In this document: piece after piece, positions 40,033 to 50,013 of the stretch | How the letters are laid out: every line of letters starts with the position of its first letter | Numbering within the stretch: the first letter of the stretch is position 1 | Assembly (NCBI RefSeq): GCF_003668995.1 | Contig: NZ_CP033068.1 | Location: forward strand, 868,001 to 932,000 | Direction of reading: 5' to 3' | DNA length: 64,000 bases | DNA from: Flavobacterium sp. 140616W15 | GTDB lineage: Bacteria; Bacteroidota; Bacteroidia; Flavobacteriales; Flavobacteriaceae | The notes under the pieces: generated by a model | The model's database searches: none | Told to the model about the DNA's origin: nothing | What the model saw: only the letters and a program-made list of their open reading frames with translations | Position numbers and translations under genes: made by a program

Positions 40033-40041
40033 TTTAGTGTG

Positions 40042-40049
40042 CAAATATA
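40042..40049 (-). promoter_or_regulatory. -7 element of the DUF3575-like gene
   Basis: TATATTTG on the minus strand matches TAnnTTTG; no TTG at a good distance. The predicted start lies just before the paired palindromes. The rest of the spacer up to 40257 holds nothing I can assign. Confidence 0.5.
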
Positions 40050-40257
40050 ACGCAATGCATTATGTTGTATTGTTGTAAATTTAAAATTTAACAAGAATAC
40101 ATTGGAATTCTGTAAGTTATTCAGAAATATATAAATTTTAAACGCTTCTCTTGTAATAATGTTGTATTGCTCTTTAGTATTAAACTATTGAATTGTGCGA
40201 GTAGTTTGTACTTTATATTCTTTTATATACTTCACTGCTTTTAATAATTTAAATGCT

Positions 40258-40806
40258 TTATTTGTTCAATAATGAATAAATTACATTGTCTAAGAAACGT
40301 CCTTCATAATATTCCGATTCTTTAAAATGACCTTCCTTTACAAAGTCCATTTTTTGTAAAACTCTTTCTGAAGCTAAATTATCAGGATCAATAACAGCTT
40401 CGATAGAGTGTAGTTTCATTTCATTAAATCCATAATCGATTACTTTTTTTGCAGCCTCAGGAATAATTCCTTTTCCGTGAAATTCAGGTAATAACATATA
40501 GCCTATTTCTGCACGAAAGTTTCCGGGTTGAACTCTAAAATAACCAATAAATCCAATTATTTTAGGACTGTCTTTTAAAGTAATTCCCCAATTGATTCCT
40601 TCATTTGTTTCTATAATGCTGTTAAGTTGAGATATATGTTCCAATGCTTGCTCATTAGTTGTTATGAGTGGTCTTGGAATGTATTTCATAGTTTCTGGAT
40701 TAGAACGTAGTGCTATGATTTCGCTAGTATCCTCATTCGTTATTCTTTTAAGGAGTAAGCGTTCAGTTTCGAGTACAGGAAATGGAGAAAAATTAAAATT
40801 TAACAT
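40258..40806 (-). CDS. RimJ/RimL-like GNAT acetyltransferase
   Basis: 182 residues. LETERLLLKRITNEDTSEII at the start, WGITLKDSPKIIGFIGYFR, and EIGYMLLPEFHGKGIIPEAAKKVIDYGF containing the acetyl-CoA-binding G-x-G-x-A-like loop (HGKGIIPEA). VLQKMDFVKEGHFKESEYYEGRFLDNVIYSLL is the typical RimJ/L ending. Substrate is unknown. It lies 21 bp downstream of the epimerase gene, probably in the same transcript. Confidence 0.88.
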   Translation of the reverse strand: MLNFNFSPFPVLETERLLLKRITNEDTSEIIALRSNPETMKYIPRPLITTNEQALEHISQLNSIIETNEGINWGITLKDSPKIIGFIGYFRVQPGNFRAEIGYMLLPEFHGKGIIPEAAKKVIDYGFNEMKLHSIEAVIDPDNLASERVLQKMDFVKEGHFKESEYYEGRFLDNVIYSLLNK

Positions 40807-40827
40807 AGGGTATGTAATAAGATTGAG

Positions 40828-41679
40828 TTATAAAATTTCGATACTAAATTTCGAATTAAACGTTTGATTTGCTTCTAAAGTCAAGATTCCTTCTTTTTCG
40901 AAAAGATTTCCTGAATTCTCGGGAGTATCTGAATAGCCAAACCAAGGCTCAATACAAATAAAAGGAGCATTTTCTTTTGTCCAAATACCTAAACTAGGAA
41001 AATCTGAAAAATCAACTTTTACATATGGTGTATTGTTTTCTGATATGGCGAGTGAGTTAGATTCTAATGACTTAAATATTAATGCATCATTTTCAAATAG
41101 TGAATAATCTAAATGAATTTGACCTTCTTTTGTTTCTAATTGTTTGGTTTTATTAGAAATCAAATCATTTTCAAGTAAAGAATATTCTAGAATTTCTTTT
41201 TTTTCAAATTCTAAAGCATAATCTTTGAAATTTTCTGGTAGTGCTATAGCAGGATGAGCTCCAATAGAAAAAGGCATTTTAGAATTGGTTTTATTGATCA
41301 CTTTATATTGGATATCCAGTTGTGAATCTATTAAGGTGTAAATTATTTGGAGCTCAAATTTAAAAGGATATATTTTTAGTGTTTCATCATTTGATTGAAT
41401 AGAAAATACTGCGCTTTCATCAGTTTTTGAAACAAGACTAAACTCCATATCTCTAGCGAAGCCATGTCGTGGTAAGTGATATGAAATGTTGTTAATAGTG
41501 TAGGTGTTGTTTTTTAATGTACCTACGATTGGAAACAATATAGGAGAGTGTTTGCCCCAAAAAGCGGGATTTCCTTCCCAAATATATTCTTTGTTTTGTA
41601 TGTTTTTTAATGAAAATAATTCGGCTCCAGCATGTTTAATTGAAGCAGTAAGTTTAGAATTTGAAATAACTGTAATCAA
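40828..41679 (-). CDS. Aldose 1-epimerase family protein
   Basis: 283 residues. Galactose mutarotase-like beta-sandwich: AELFSLKNIQNKEYIWEGNPAFWGKHSPILFPIVG, the His in YHLPRHGFARDMEF, the second His in FSIGAHPAIALP and CIEPWFGYSDT. It probably interconverts anomers of hexoses or hexose phosphates (YeaD/YihR-like). It diverges from the M1 peptidase gene. Confidence 0.9.
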   Translation of the reverse strand: MITVISNSKLTASIKHAGAELFSLKNIQNKEYIWEGNPAFWGKHSPILFPIVGTLKNNTYTINNISYHLPRHGFARDMEFSLVSKTDESAVFSIQSNDETLKIYPFKFELQIIYTLIDSQLDIQYKVINKTNSKMPFSIGAHPAIALPENFKDYALEFEKKEILEYSLLENDLISNKTKQLETKEGQIHLDYSLFENDALIFKSLESNSLAISENNTPYVKVDFSDFPSLGIWTKENAPFICIEPWFGYSDTPENSGNLFEKEGILTLEANQTFNSKFSIEIL

Positions 41680-41861
41680 AATTTAGGTTTTGTGAGATTA
41701 AAAAATTAGGTATTGTAAATATATTTATAAAATTAATTTATAGACAAAAAAGCGGGTGAAATATTTTCTAATAAAATTTAGTTTAAATAGTATTAATCTA
41801 TTTAGATTTAATTCATAAATACCTTTTTTTTCATTAATTTGCTAGATAAACACCAACAAAA

Positions 41862-44126
41862 ATGAAAAAACTCTCTTTGAGAGCCATATTGTCTATGGCT
41901 TTATTGTTTGGAATTTCGGCCACATGGGCACAACAAGTTCCTTCTGCAAATACTAATCCTATTTCTAAATACGATTATTATGAGGCATTCTCTCCATTGT
42001 TCTATTCAAAAAACGGAACCACAACCCGTTCAGCAAGTGGCCAGCCGGGTGCTGAATATTGGCAAAATAGGGCAGATTATAAGATTACTGCAAGATTAAA
42101 TGGAGTTACGAATGAAATTATTGGTACAGATGAAATCACTTATACCAACAATAGTCCAGATAAGATGTCTTTTGTTTGGCTTAATTTAGATCAAAACTTA
42201 TTTAAGGAAGATTCACGAGGAAATGCTGTAGTACCTTTAACAGGAAGTCGTAACGGAGCCCAAGGTCAGGTTTTTGATGGTGGAAATAAAATTAAATCAG
42301 TAAAAGTAACTGTTTTTAATAAGAAAAAATCAGTTGAAACTGATGCAAAATATATTGTTACTGATACAAGAATGCAGATTTTTCTTCCAGAAGAATTAGC
42401 AGCAAAAGGAAGTAGTGTTAAAATTAAAATTGAGTTCTCGTACATAGCTCCAAATGAAGGATCAGATAGAACAGGAGTTCTTGAAACTAAAAATGGGAAA
42501 ATTTTTACTATAGCACAGTGGTATCCACGTATGTGTGTGTATGATGATGTAAGAGGCTGGAACACACATCCATATTTAGGAGCATCAGAGTTTTATTTGG
42601 AATATGGTGATTTTGACTTGAAATTAACTGTTCCTGCTAATCATTTTGTAGTTTCTTCAGGTGAATTAGTAAATGCTTCTGAGGTTTATACTGCCGAACA
42701 ACAAAAACGTTTAAAAGAAGCCGCTCAAAGTGATAAGACTGTTATGATTCGCTCTGCTGAAGAGGTTGCATCTGCTGTAGCTGCTCCAGTAAATGGAGAA
42801 AAAACATGGCATTATCAAATGAAAAATGCACGTGATGTTTCTTGGGCATCTTCGGCAGCATTTATTTTAGATGGTGCAAAGATTAATTTACCTAGTGGTA
42901 AAAAGTCATTAGCTCTTTCAGCTTATCCAGTAGAAAGCGCAGGAGATGCTGCTTGGGGTCGTTCTACAGAATATACTAAAGGAGCAATCGAAAATTATTC
43001 TAATAAATGGTTTGAATATCCTTATCCAGTTGCAACAAACGTAGCAGGTAATGAAGGAGGAATGGAATATCCTGGTATTGTATTTTGTAGTTGGGAGTCT
43101 AAAGGAGAAGATTTATGGGGAGTTACAGATCACGAATTTGGACATATTTGGTTTCCAATGATTGTAGGTTCAAATGAAAGATTATTTGGGTGGATGGATG
43201 AAGGATTCAATACTTTTATCAACTCATTAAGTACTGCTGAATTTAATAAAGGGGAGTACAAAGAAGCGCCAAGAGATATGCATAAAATGGCTGAGATGTT
43301 TACTAGTCCAAAGCTAGAAACTGTTATGAGTTCTCCAGATAATATGAAGGAAGCAAACATTGGATTGTTGTGCTACTATAAACCAAGTTCTGCTTTGGTA
43401 ATTTTAAGAGAACAAGTATTAGGAAAAGAGCGTTTCGATATCGCATTCCGTACCTATATTGAGCGTTGGGCTTACAAACATCCAACACCAGATGACTTCT
43501 TCAGAACAATGGAAAATGTTGCTGGAGAAGATTTAAGTTGGTTCTGGAGAAGTTGGTTTGTAAATAACTGGCGTTTTGATCAAGGTATTAACGCTATCAA
43601 ATATGTGAAAAATGATCCTAAAAATGGAATTATTATCACTATTGAGAACTTTGAAAAAATGGCAATGCCTGTTATAATAGATGTAAAAACTAAAAGTGGT
43701 AAAGTTTCTAGAGTAAAATTACCAGTTGAAATCTGGCAGAGAAATGTAGAATGGTCTTTTAAATTTGATTCTACAGAAGAAATTGAAAGTGTTTCAATTG
43801 ATCCTGATCATGTTTTTCCAGATAGCAATGTAAGTAATAATGTATGGACAGCCGGAAGTGGTAAAATTGAAAAAGATGTTGTTTTAGATTCTTATCTAGG
43901 TACATATTCTAGTAAAATCTCACCTCTAAAAATTATATTCACAGAAAAAAATGGAGCTTTAACAGTAGAGTTGCCAAACTATCCTAAATTTTCACTTCAG
44001 CCTGTTGCTGATGCAGTTGATACTTTTGAATCAAAACGAGCTGGATTAAAATTTGCATTTAGTAAAACAGGATTGAAAATGACAATTTTAGAGAACTCAC
44101 AAGTAATGGAATTTACAAAAGAGTAA
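41862..44126 (+). CDS. M1 family metallopeptidase (secreted)
   Basis: 754 residues with a signal peptide ending SATWAQ. The zinc site is complete: HEFGH (424-428) followed after 18 residues by Glu447 (HExxH-x18-E). The exopeptidase motif reads GGMEYPG instead of GAMEN. A beta-sandwich N-domain (about 60-270) precedes the catalytic domain. The C-terminal part, rich in Lys, differs from PepN. It probably trims peptides in the periplasm or outside the cell. It stands alone and ends before a strong terminator. Confidence 0.92.
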   Translation: MKKLSLRAILSMALLFGISATWAQQVPSANTNPISKYDYYEAFSPLFYSKNGTTTRSASGQPGAEYWQNRADYKITARLNGVTNEIIGTDEITYTNNSPDKMSFVWLNLDQNLFKEDSRGNAVVPLTGSRNGAQGQVFDGGNKIKSVKVTVFNKKKSVETDAKYIVTDTRMQIFLPEELAAKGSSVKIKIEFSYIAPNEGSDRTGVLETKNGKIFTIAQWYPRMCVYDDVRGWNTHPYLGASEFYLEYGDFDLKLTVPANHFVVSSGELVNASEVYTAEQQKRLKEAAQSDKTVMIRSAEEVASAVAAPVNGEKTWHYQMKNARDVSWASSAAFILDGAKINLPSGKKSLALSAYPVESAGDAAWGRSTEYTKGAIENYSNKWFEYPYPVATNVAGNEGGMEYPGIVFCSWESKGEDLWGVTDHEFGHIWFPMIVGSNERLFGWMDEGFNTFINSLSTAEFNKGEYKEAPRDMHKMAEMFTSPKLETVMSSPDNMKEANIGLLCYYKPSSALVILREQVLGKERFDIAFRTYIERWAYKHPTPDDFFRTMENVAGEDLSWFWRSWFVNNWRFDQGINAIKYVKNDPKNGIIITIENFEKMAMPVIIDVKTKSGKVSRVKLPVEIWQRNVEWSFKFDSTEEIESVSIDPDHVFPDSNVSNNVWTAGSGKIEKDVVLDSYLGTYSSKISPLKIIFTEKNGALTVELPNYPKFSLQPVADAVDTFESKRAGLKFAFSKTGLKMTILENSQVMEFTKE

Positions 44127-44195
44127 ATAAAAATTTAATTATGAAATAGAGCTTATAAGCTTTTTTATAGACCTTTATGAGGTTTTAATTAATGA

Positions 44196-44237
44196 AATCG
44201 GCTGTTTGAGTTAGACTCAAATAGTCGATTTTTTTAT
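44196..44237 (+). terminator. Intrinsic terminator between the M1 peptidase and arginine leader
   Basis: A 16-bp stem with two G-T pairs (44196-44211 with 44215-44230), a 3-base loop and a T-run. Confidence 0.82.
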
Positions 44238-44336
44238 TAAAAATTTAATTTTCACTCAGAAATTAGCTGTTATGATGCGATAAATCTGCAGAAACAACAT
44301 TTTATTAAAAAAATGTTACAATTTTTGATTAACGTG

Positions 44337-44364
44337 TTGTAATTAAAAAAAAGATGTAAATTTG
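44337..44364 (+). promoter_or_regulatory. Promoter of the arginine cluster
   Basis: TTG at 44337-44339, a 17-base spacer and TAAATTTG at 44357-44364. The predicted transcription start (about 44370) falls on the ATG of a 28-codon reading frame, so that frame would be leaderless. Confidence 0.68.
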
Positions 44365-44369
44365 CATCG

Positions 44370-44456
44370 ATGAATAAAATAAGTTTACATATAACTTCTT
44401 TGTCACGGACAAACTCAGTTGCTACTTCTCCCGAAGTACGGATACTATCTATATAG
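44370..44456 (+). CDS. Possible 28-residue arginine leader peptide
   Basis: A short reading frame starts at the predicted transcription start and ends at 44456. It contains two CGG arginine codons (44406-44408 and 44439-44441); CGG is uncommon in this AT-rich DNA. Two short hairpins overlap or flank these codons: TTTGTC-ACG-GACAAA (44399-44413) and TACTTC-TCCC-GAAGTA (44423-44438); a third, ATACTAT-CTAT-ATAGTAT, spans the stop (44442-44459). The layout resembles an attenuation leader in front of an arginine biosynthesis cluster. No homologue is known to me, and chance cannot be excluded for so short a frame. Confidence 0.4.
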   Translation: MNKISLHITSLSRTNSVATSPEVRILSI

Positions 44457-44691
44457 TATTCAAAAGAGTTTTTCGTTGTATTTATTTATATTCATTTTTT
44501 TGTCTTGAAATTACCTAAGTTGTCCTTTGGACAAACACATCCTAGAAGTACATTTTATTTAAAAATTTCTCAGTATCATCTTTTTGATATTAAGGGTTTT
44601 ACGTATATTTTATTTAGCTTTGCTGAAGCAACTCTTGGGTTTCAGAAAAAAAATCATGTTTTATTTTTTAACCCTAACTTCAACTATTGAA
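44457..44691 (+). other. Structured untranslated leader of the arginine cluster
   Basis: This stretch holds no convincing gene. It has short hairpins: TTGTCC-TTT-GGACAA (44520-44534), TATCA-TCTTT-TGATA, TTGCT-GA-AGCAA, and a GGGTT...AACCC pairing near 44638-44674. The TTGTCC at 44520 can instead pair with GGACAA at 44407-44412 inside the leader peptide region, and GGACAA at 44529 with TTGTC at 44400, so alternative folds exist. A TTG-started frame (44505-44690) ends just before the GNAT start but shows no recognisable protein. Confidence 0.45.
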
Positions 44692-45330
44692 ATGAAGATC
44701 TCTATTGTTGTAACACAAGAAGAACATTATAAATATGCGCAAGAAATTTGCGATACCATAGAGTCGTCTGCCTTATTGAGAGGTACCGGAATTGCTAAAA
44801 GAACTCCAGAGTACATTCAGAAAAAAATGGAGAACAGAGACGCATTGATCGCATTGGCTGATGGTAAATTTGCAGGGTTTTGTTATATCGAAAGCTGGCA
44901 ACATGGCAAGTTTGTGGCTCATTCTGGATTAATAGTACATCCTGATTATAGAAATTTAGGTTTAGCCAAAAAAATCAAATCAAAAGTTTTTGACTACTCA
45001 TTAGAAAAATACCCTGATGCCAAAATATTTGGTATAACAACTGGTTTGGCTGTTATGAAAATCAATTCAGATTTGGGATATAAGCCAGTTCCCTTTTCAG
45101 AACTTACAAGTGATCCAAGCTTTTGGGCAGGTTGTAAAACTTGTACAAATTATGAAATATTAAAAAGTAAAGAAAATAAAATGTGCTTATGCACAGGAAT
45201 GTTGTACGATCCAAAAGAAAAACAAAAAGATCCGCCAAAACATCCATTTAACGTAAAAGTACTCAATAGATTAAAATCAATTAAACAAGCCCTTTTCTTA
45301 AAAAATAAAATTATGAAAAAGTTGTATTAG
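44692..45330 (+). CDS. GNAT acetyltransferase, candidate N-acylglutamate synthase
   Basis: Start chosen at the ATG 44692 (MKISIVVTQEEHYKYAQEIC); an upstream TTG would add 36 non-conserved residues. The GNAT core is LIALADGKFAGFCYIESW, GLIVHPDYRNLGLAKKIKSK (acetyl-CoA loop) and IFGITTGLAVMKINSDLGYKPV, with a Cys-rich segment CKTCTNYEILKSKENKMCLC after it. It is the first gene of the arginine cluster, which has no argA or argJ, so it may make N-acetyl- or N-succinylglutamate. As read, it stops at 45330 inside argG. One extra A in the run 45300-45305 would create a TAA ending it as ALFLKK just before argG, probably the true end. Confidence 0.75.
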   Translation: MKISIVVTQEEHYKYAQEICDTIESSALLRGTGIAKRTPEYIQKKMENRDALIALADGKFAGFCYIESWQHGKFVAHSGLIVHPDYRNLGLAKKIKSKVFDYSLEKYPDAKIFGITTGLAVMKINSDLGYKPVPFSELTSDPSFWAGCKTCTNYEILKSKENKMCLCTGMLYDPKEKQKDPPKHPFNVKVLNRLKSIKQALFLKNKIMKKLY

Positions 45331-46505
45331 CTTATAGCGGAGGATTAGATACTTCGTACTGCCTTAAATATTTAAAAAATGAAAAAGGATATGAAGTCCA
45401 CACTGTACTTATTAATACAGGAGGTTTCGATGAAGAAGAACTAAATGCTATTGAAGAAAGAGCTTACGAATTAGGAAGTGCTCAACATGCAAATCTTACA
45501 ATCGTAGATAAATACTATGATAAAGCTATAAAATATTTGATTTATGGAAATGTACTAAAAAATAATACCTATCCATTATCTGTAAGTGCAGAACGTGTTT
45601 TTCAAGCTATTGAAGCAATAAAATATGCTAAAAAAGTTGGAGCAGAGGCAATTGCACATGGAAGTACAGGAGCGGGAAATGATCAAATTAGATTTGATTT
45701 AATTTTTCAAACTATCGCTCCCGAAATTGAAATCATTACTCCAATTAGAGATTTAAAATTGTCAAGACAAGAAGAAGTTGACTATTTGCAAAAAAATGGA
45801 GTTCATTATTCTTGGGAAAAAGCACAATATTCGATCAATAAAGGACTTTGGGGAACGAGTGTAGGAGGAAAAGAAACTTTAACTTCTAATCAGGCTTTAC
45901 CAAGTGAAGCATATCCATCGCAATTAGAAAAAGATGGTGAAGAGAAGGTAACTTTACAATTTGAAAAAGGAGAATTAGTAGGTGTGAATAACATTAAAAA
46001 TACACCAACAAAAAATATTGTTATCTTAGAAAAACTAGCTAATGCGTATGCAATTGGTAGAGATATTCACGTAGGAGATACGATTATCGGTATTAAAGGA
46101 AGAGTAGGTTTTGAAGCAGCAGCACCATTAATAATTATAAAAGCACACCATTTATTAGAGAAACATACATTAGGTAAATGGCAGCAATATTGGAAAGAAC
46201 AGTTAGGAAACTGGTACGGAATGTTATTCCATGAAGGTCAGTTTTTGGATCCTGTAATGCGTAATATTGAAGCTTTCCTTGAGGATACTCAAAAAACTGT
46301 AAATGGAACTGTAATTGTTTCATTAAAACCATATCACTTTTCGCTTGACGGAATTGAATCAGATAATGATTTAATGAATACAGGATTTGGTCAATACGGA
46401 GAAATGAACAACGCTTGGACATCTGATGATGCCAAAGGATTTATTAAGATTTTAGGAAATGCTCAAAATATATTTTCATCCGTAAATCACTTAGACTATG
46501 ATTAA
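45313..46505 (+). CDS. argG: Argininosuccinate synthase, frameshifted at the start
   Basis: ArgG joins citrulline and aspartate using ATP. The body from 45537 on is clear (YGNVLKNNTYPLSVSAERVFQAI, AHGSTGAGNDQIRFD, SWEKAQYSINKGLWG, HLLEKHTLGKWQ). Upstream the P-loop AYSGGLDTS is encoded at 45330-45356, but the ATG at 45313 is joined to it only if one A is added to the five-A run 45316-45320; this gives MKKVVLAYSGGLDTSYC and 397 residues, the usual size. It is most likely a sequencing error. The stop overlaps argC by 8 bp. Confidence 0.94.
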
Positions 46506-47475
46506 TGTTGGAATAATAGGCGGTTCAGGCTATACAGCTGGGGAATTGATAAGAATATTAATGTATCACCCTAATGTAAATATTGATTTTGTGTACAGTA
46601 CCACTAATGCAGGTAAGCCATTATCTGTAGCACATCACGATTTATTAGGAGATATTGAAATGGATTTTACCGATGCAATTAACCCAGATGTAAATGTATT
46701 GTTCTTATGTTTAGGTCATGGAAAGTCTATTTCATTTTTACAAGAAAATAAATTTGCAGGTCATACTAAAATTATTGATTTAGGAAATGATTTTAGATTG
46801 ACTAAAGATTCAATTTTTGATGGAAAACAATTTGTTTATGGATTACCAGAATTGAATAAAACGGCTATTAAAAAAGCAAATTATATTGCCAATCCAGGTT
46901 GTTTTGCTACGGCAATTCAATTAGCATTGTTGCCCTTGGCAAAAAATCAGCTTTTAGAAAATGACATACATATTAACGCTACAACAGGAAGCACTGGAGC
47001 AGGCGTAAGTCCTTCAGAAACTACACATTTTAGTTGGAGATCAAATAATATGTCGCATTATAAAGCATTTGATCATCAGCATTTAGGAGAGATAAATCAA
47101 AGTGTAAACCAACTGCAGGCAACTTATTCAAATGAGTTACTTTTTATTCCAAATAGAGGAGATTTTGCAAGAGGAATTTTTGCAACATTATATACTACTG
47201 CAGAGGAGAGCTTAGATGAAATCGTAGCAAAATATGAAGATTTTTATAAAAATGAACCGTTTGTAACAGTAACTACAACCAATATCAATATGAAACAGGT
47301 TGTACAAACAAACAAATGTATTATTAGTTTAACTAAAAAAGGAAACCGGATATTGATTACTTCAATAATCGATAACTTAACCAAAGGAGCTTCTGGGCAA
47401 GCAATTCAAAACATGAATTTAATGTTTGGATTACCAGAAACGACAGGTTTACATTTGAAACCAAGCGGATTTTAG
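46498..47475 (+). CDS. argC: N-acyl-gamma-glutamyl-phosphate reductase
   Basis: 325 residues. N-terminal GGSGYTAGELIRIL nucleotide-binding loop, VLFLCLGHGKS, the catalytic Cys in NPGCFATAIQLALLPL and GSTGAGVSPSETTHFSWR. It reduces N-acylglutamyl phosphate to the semialdehyde in arginine synthesis. The ATG overlaps the argG stop by 8 bp. The size fits the short ArgC type of Bacteroidota. Confidence 0.95.
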   Translation: MINVGIIGGSGYTAGELIRILMYHPNVNIDFVYSTTNAGKPLSVAHHDLLGDIEMDFTDAINPDVNVLFLCLGHGKSISFLQENKFAGHTKIIDLGNDFRLTKDSIFDGKQFVYGLPELNKTAIKKANYIANPGCFATAIQLALLPLAKNQLLENDIHINATTGSTGAGVSPSETTHFSWRSNNMSHYKAFDHQHLGEINQSVNQLQATYSNELLFIPNRGDFARGIFATLYTTAEESLDEIVAKYEDFYKNEPFVTVTTTNINMKQVVQTNKCIISLTKKGNRILITSIIDNLTKGASGQAIQNMNLMFGLPETTGLHLKPSGF

Positions 47476-47623
47476 AAAAATTTGTTTCAGGATTCAAGTT
47501 CTGCGTTCAGTACATAACTTGAAATACCAATACTGAAACTTAAACTAGTTTCGAGTTTGAAGTTTCACGTTCTAAACATAACTTGAAACTTTAAACCTGA
47601 AGCAAAATAAACAAAAAGAAGAC
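47476..47623. repeat. Word-repeat inverted spacer between argC and argD
   Basis: The left part (about 47484-47522) and the right part (about 47546-47604) are loose reverse complements made of variants of the words TTCAAGTT / AACTTGAA and CAGGTTTAAAG. For example TTTCAGGATTCAAGTT on the left matches the complement of AACTTTAAACCTGAAG on the right. Confidence 0.6.
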
Positions 47624-48763
47624 ATGAATTTATTTAACGTATACCCACTTTATGACATAACTCCTGTAAAAGCAATAGATTGCACAATTACAGATGATAA
47701 CGGAGTAGAGTATTTAGATTTATATGGTGGTCATGGAGTAATTTCTATTGGTCATACACAGCCAGATTATGTATCGAAACTTAAAAATCAATTAGATAAT
47801 TTAGGTTTTTATTCTAATGCAATTCAGAATCCTTTACAAGTAGAATTAGCGGAGAAATTAGGGAAACTTTCAGGATTAGAAGATTATGAATTGTTTTTAT
47901 GTAGTTCAGGAGCAGAAGCAAATGAAAATGCATTGAAACTAGCTTCTTTTCATAACGGAAAATCAAGAGTAGTTGCTTTTGATAATTCTTTCCATGGAAG
48001 AACTTCAGCAGCAGTTGCAGTTACAGATAACAAAAAAATCGTAGCTCCAATAAATGCACAGCAAGTAGTTACTTTCTTGCCTCTTAATAATATCGAATTA
48101 GTAGAAGCAGAACTTGAAAAAGGAGATGTTTCGAGTGTAATTATTGAAGGAATTCAAGGAGTAGGTGGCTTGGATGAGGGGACAACTGAATTTTTTCAGG
48201 CTTTAGAAAAAGCTTGTAAAAAACATGGTGTAGTTTTAATTTTAGATGAAGTACAATCAGGTTATGGAAGAAGCGGAAAGTTTTTTGCATACCAACATCA
48301 TAATATCAAAGCCGACATTATTTCGGTGGCAAAAGGAATGGGGAATGGTTTTCCGGTTGGAGCGATTTTAATTTCTCCAGAATTTGAAGCTAGTTTCGGA
48401 TTGTTAGGAACTACTTTTGGAGGAAGTCATTTATCTTGTGCAGCAGGAATTGCAGTTTTGGATGTAATGGAAAAATTAAAATTACAGGATAATGTAAATG
48501 AAGTTTCTGCTTACTTTTTTGAGCAAATCAAGCAAGTACCTCAAATTATAAAAGTAAAAGGAAGAGGATTGATGCTTGGTGTAGAATTTGATTTTGAAAT
48601 TGGAGCACTTCGTAAAAAATTAATTGTAGAGAAACATATTTTTACAGGAAGCGCCAACAACAAAAATCTATTAAGAATTTTACCTTCATTAACAGTAAAA
48701 AAATCAGATATAGATGTATTTATTGTTGCATTGAAAGAAAGTTTAGCCGAATTAGGGCATTAG
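47624..48763 (+). CDS. argD: Acetylornithine/succinylornithine aminotransferase
   Basis: 379 residues, class III PLP aminotransferase. GVEYLDLYGGHGVISIGHTQP, LFLCSSGAEANENALKLA (PLP phosphate loop), FDNSFHGRTSAAVA, LILDEVQSGYGRSG and the PLP Lys in ISVAKGMGNGFPVGAIL. It converts the N-acylglutamate semialdehyde to N-acylornithine. The N-acyl group is not set by the sequence. Confidence 0.92.
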   Translation: MNLFNVYPLYDITPVKAIDCTITDDNGVEYLDLYGGHGVISIGHTQPDYVSKLKNQLDNLGFYSNAIQNPLQVELAEKLGKLSGLEDYELFLCSSGAEANENALKLASFHNGKSRVVAFDNSFHGRTSAAVAVTDNKKIVAPINAQQVVTFLPLNNIELVEAELEKGDVSSVIIEGIQGVGGLDEGTTEFFQALEKACKKHGVVLILDEVQSGYGRSGKFFAYQHHNIKADIISVAKGMGNGFPVGAILISPEFEASFGLLGTTFGGSHLSCAAGIAVLDVMEKLKLQDNVNEVSAYFFEQIKQVPQIIKVKGRGLMLGVEFDFEIGALRKKLIVEKHIFTGSANNKNLLRILPSLTVKKSDIDVFIVALKESLAELGH

Positions 48764-48816
48764 TTTTTCATTGCTAACTACATACAACAACTACCAAACA
48801 ACCAACTATAAAAATT

Positions 48817-50013
48817 ATGAACCACCAATTATCAATTGAAAAGCGAAATTTGGTCCTACTCTCGATGGCAAAGCTTGTCGAAGAAGAAAGAAACCAAATA
48901 ATTCTGACGAATCAAGCTGATCTAGCCGCTTACAATGGCACAGATTTAGCGATGGAAGAACGTTTAAAAGTCGATAATAAGAAGATTGATGAAATGATTT
49001 TGTCATTGAATCAGTTAGCATCTCAGGAGGATCCTGTTGGTGTAGAAAGGTTTCATTTTATACATGAAAATGGGATTAAAGTCAGTAATAAAACGGCAGC
49101 TTTTGGTACGATATTAATTATTTATGAATCAAGACCCGATGTTACAATTGAAGCTGGTGGAATTGCCTTTAAATCAGGAAATAAAATTTTACTTAAGGGA
49201 GGAAAAGAAGCATTAAAATCTAATCTAAAGATTGTAAGTTTATGGCATCAAGCTTTAACAGAGAATAATGTTTCGACAGAGTGGGTTGAGTATTTAAATT
49301 TTAATAGACAAGAAACACAGGCTTTTTTAGAAAAACCAACACAAAAAGTAGATTTAATTGTGCCACGTGGTGGAGAGAAGTTAATTGAATTTGTAAAAGC
49401 GCATGCAACTTGTCCAGTAATTGTAAGTGGCCGTGGCAATAATTTTGTTTACGTTCATAAAGAAGCAGATACAGACATTGCATTGAAAGTAATTTTGAAT
49501 GCAAAAACATCTAAAATCTCAGCTTGTAATGCAATAGACAAGGTTTTAATAGATTCTGGATTGCCAAATTTTGAAGGGTTTTTGGCTATTCTAATAGAGG
49601 AGCTAGATGAATCAAAAGTAGAGATCATTGTAGATAAAATATTAGAACCTTTTACAAATACAAGCGTTTTGAAAAATGAAGATATTTGGTATGAAGAATT
49701 TTTGGATTATAAAATTGTATTAGGGGCAATCGCTTCAGAAGAGGAGGCTATTGCAAAAATTAATAAATATTGTGGAGGGCATTCAGCTGCAATTATTACA
49801 AGAAATAAAGCTGTTGCCCAGGAATTTATGGACTCGATTGATGCTGCAGCGGTTTATCATAATACATCAACTCGATTTACTGATGGAGGACAACTTGGTT
49901 TAGGTGGAGAATTAGCTATTAGTACAGATAAACTGCACCAACGGGGACCAATCGGATTGCAACATCTAGTTACCAATAAGTGGTATATTTATGGAGAAGG
50001 GCAAATTAGGTAA
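48817..50013 (+). CDS. proA: Glutamate-5-semialdehyde dehydrogenase
   Basis: 398 residues. IIYESRPDVTIEAGGIAFKSGNKILLKGGKEA, VDLIVPRGGEKLIEFV, the catalytic Cys in ISACNAIDKVL and the ending TDGGQLGLGGELAISTDKLHQRGPIGLQHLV are ProA landmarks. It reduces glutamyl phosphate from ProB in proline synthesis. Its place in an arginine cluster links two pathways that share glutamate. The 53-bp spacer before it carries CAACTA words. Confidence 0.95.
   Translation: MNHQLSIEKRNLVLLSMAKLVEEERNQIILTNQADLAAYNGTDLAMEERLKVDNKKIDEMILSLNQLASQEDPVGVERFHFIHENGIKVSNKTAAFGTILIIYESRPDVTIEAGGIAFKSGNKILLKGGKEALKSNLKIVSLWHQALTENNVSTEWVEYLNFNRQETQAFLEKPTQKVDLIVPRGGEKLIEFVKAHATCPVIVSGRGNNFVYVHKEADTDIALKVILNAKTSKISACNAIDKVLIDSGLPNFEGFLAILIEELDESKVEIIVDKILEPFTNTSVLKNEDIWYEEFLDYKIVLGAIASEEEAIAKINKYCGGHSAAIITRNKAVAQEFMDSIDAAAVYHNTSTRFTDGGQLGLGGELAISTDKLHQRGPIGLQHLVTNKWYIYGEGQIR

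Noticed and set aside
44505..44690. A 61-residue TTG-started frame ending just before the GNAT gene
   Set aside because: No family resemblance, poor start; it overlaps short hairpins of the leader. Kept only as part of the leader region.
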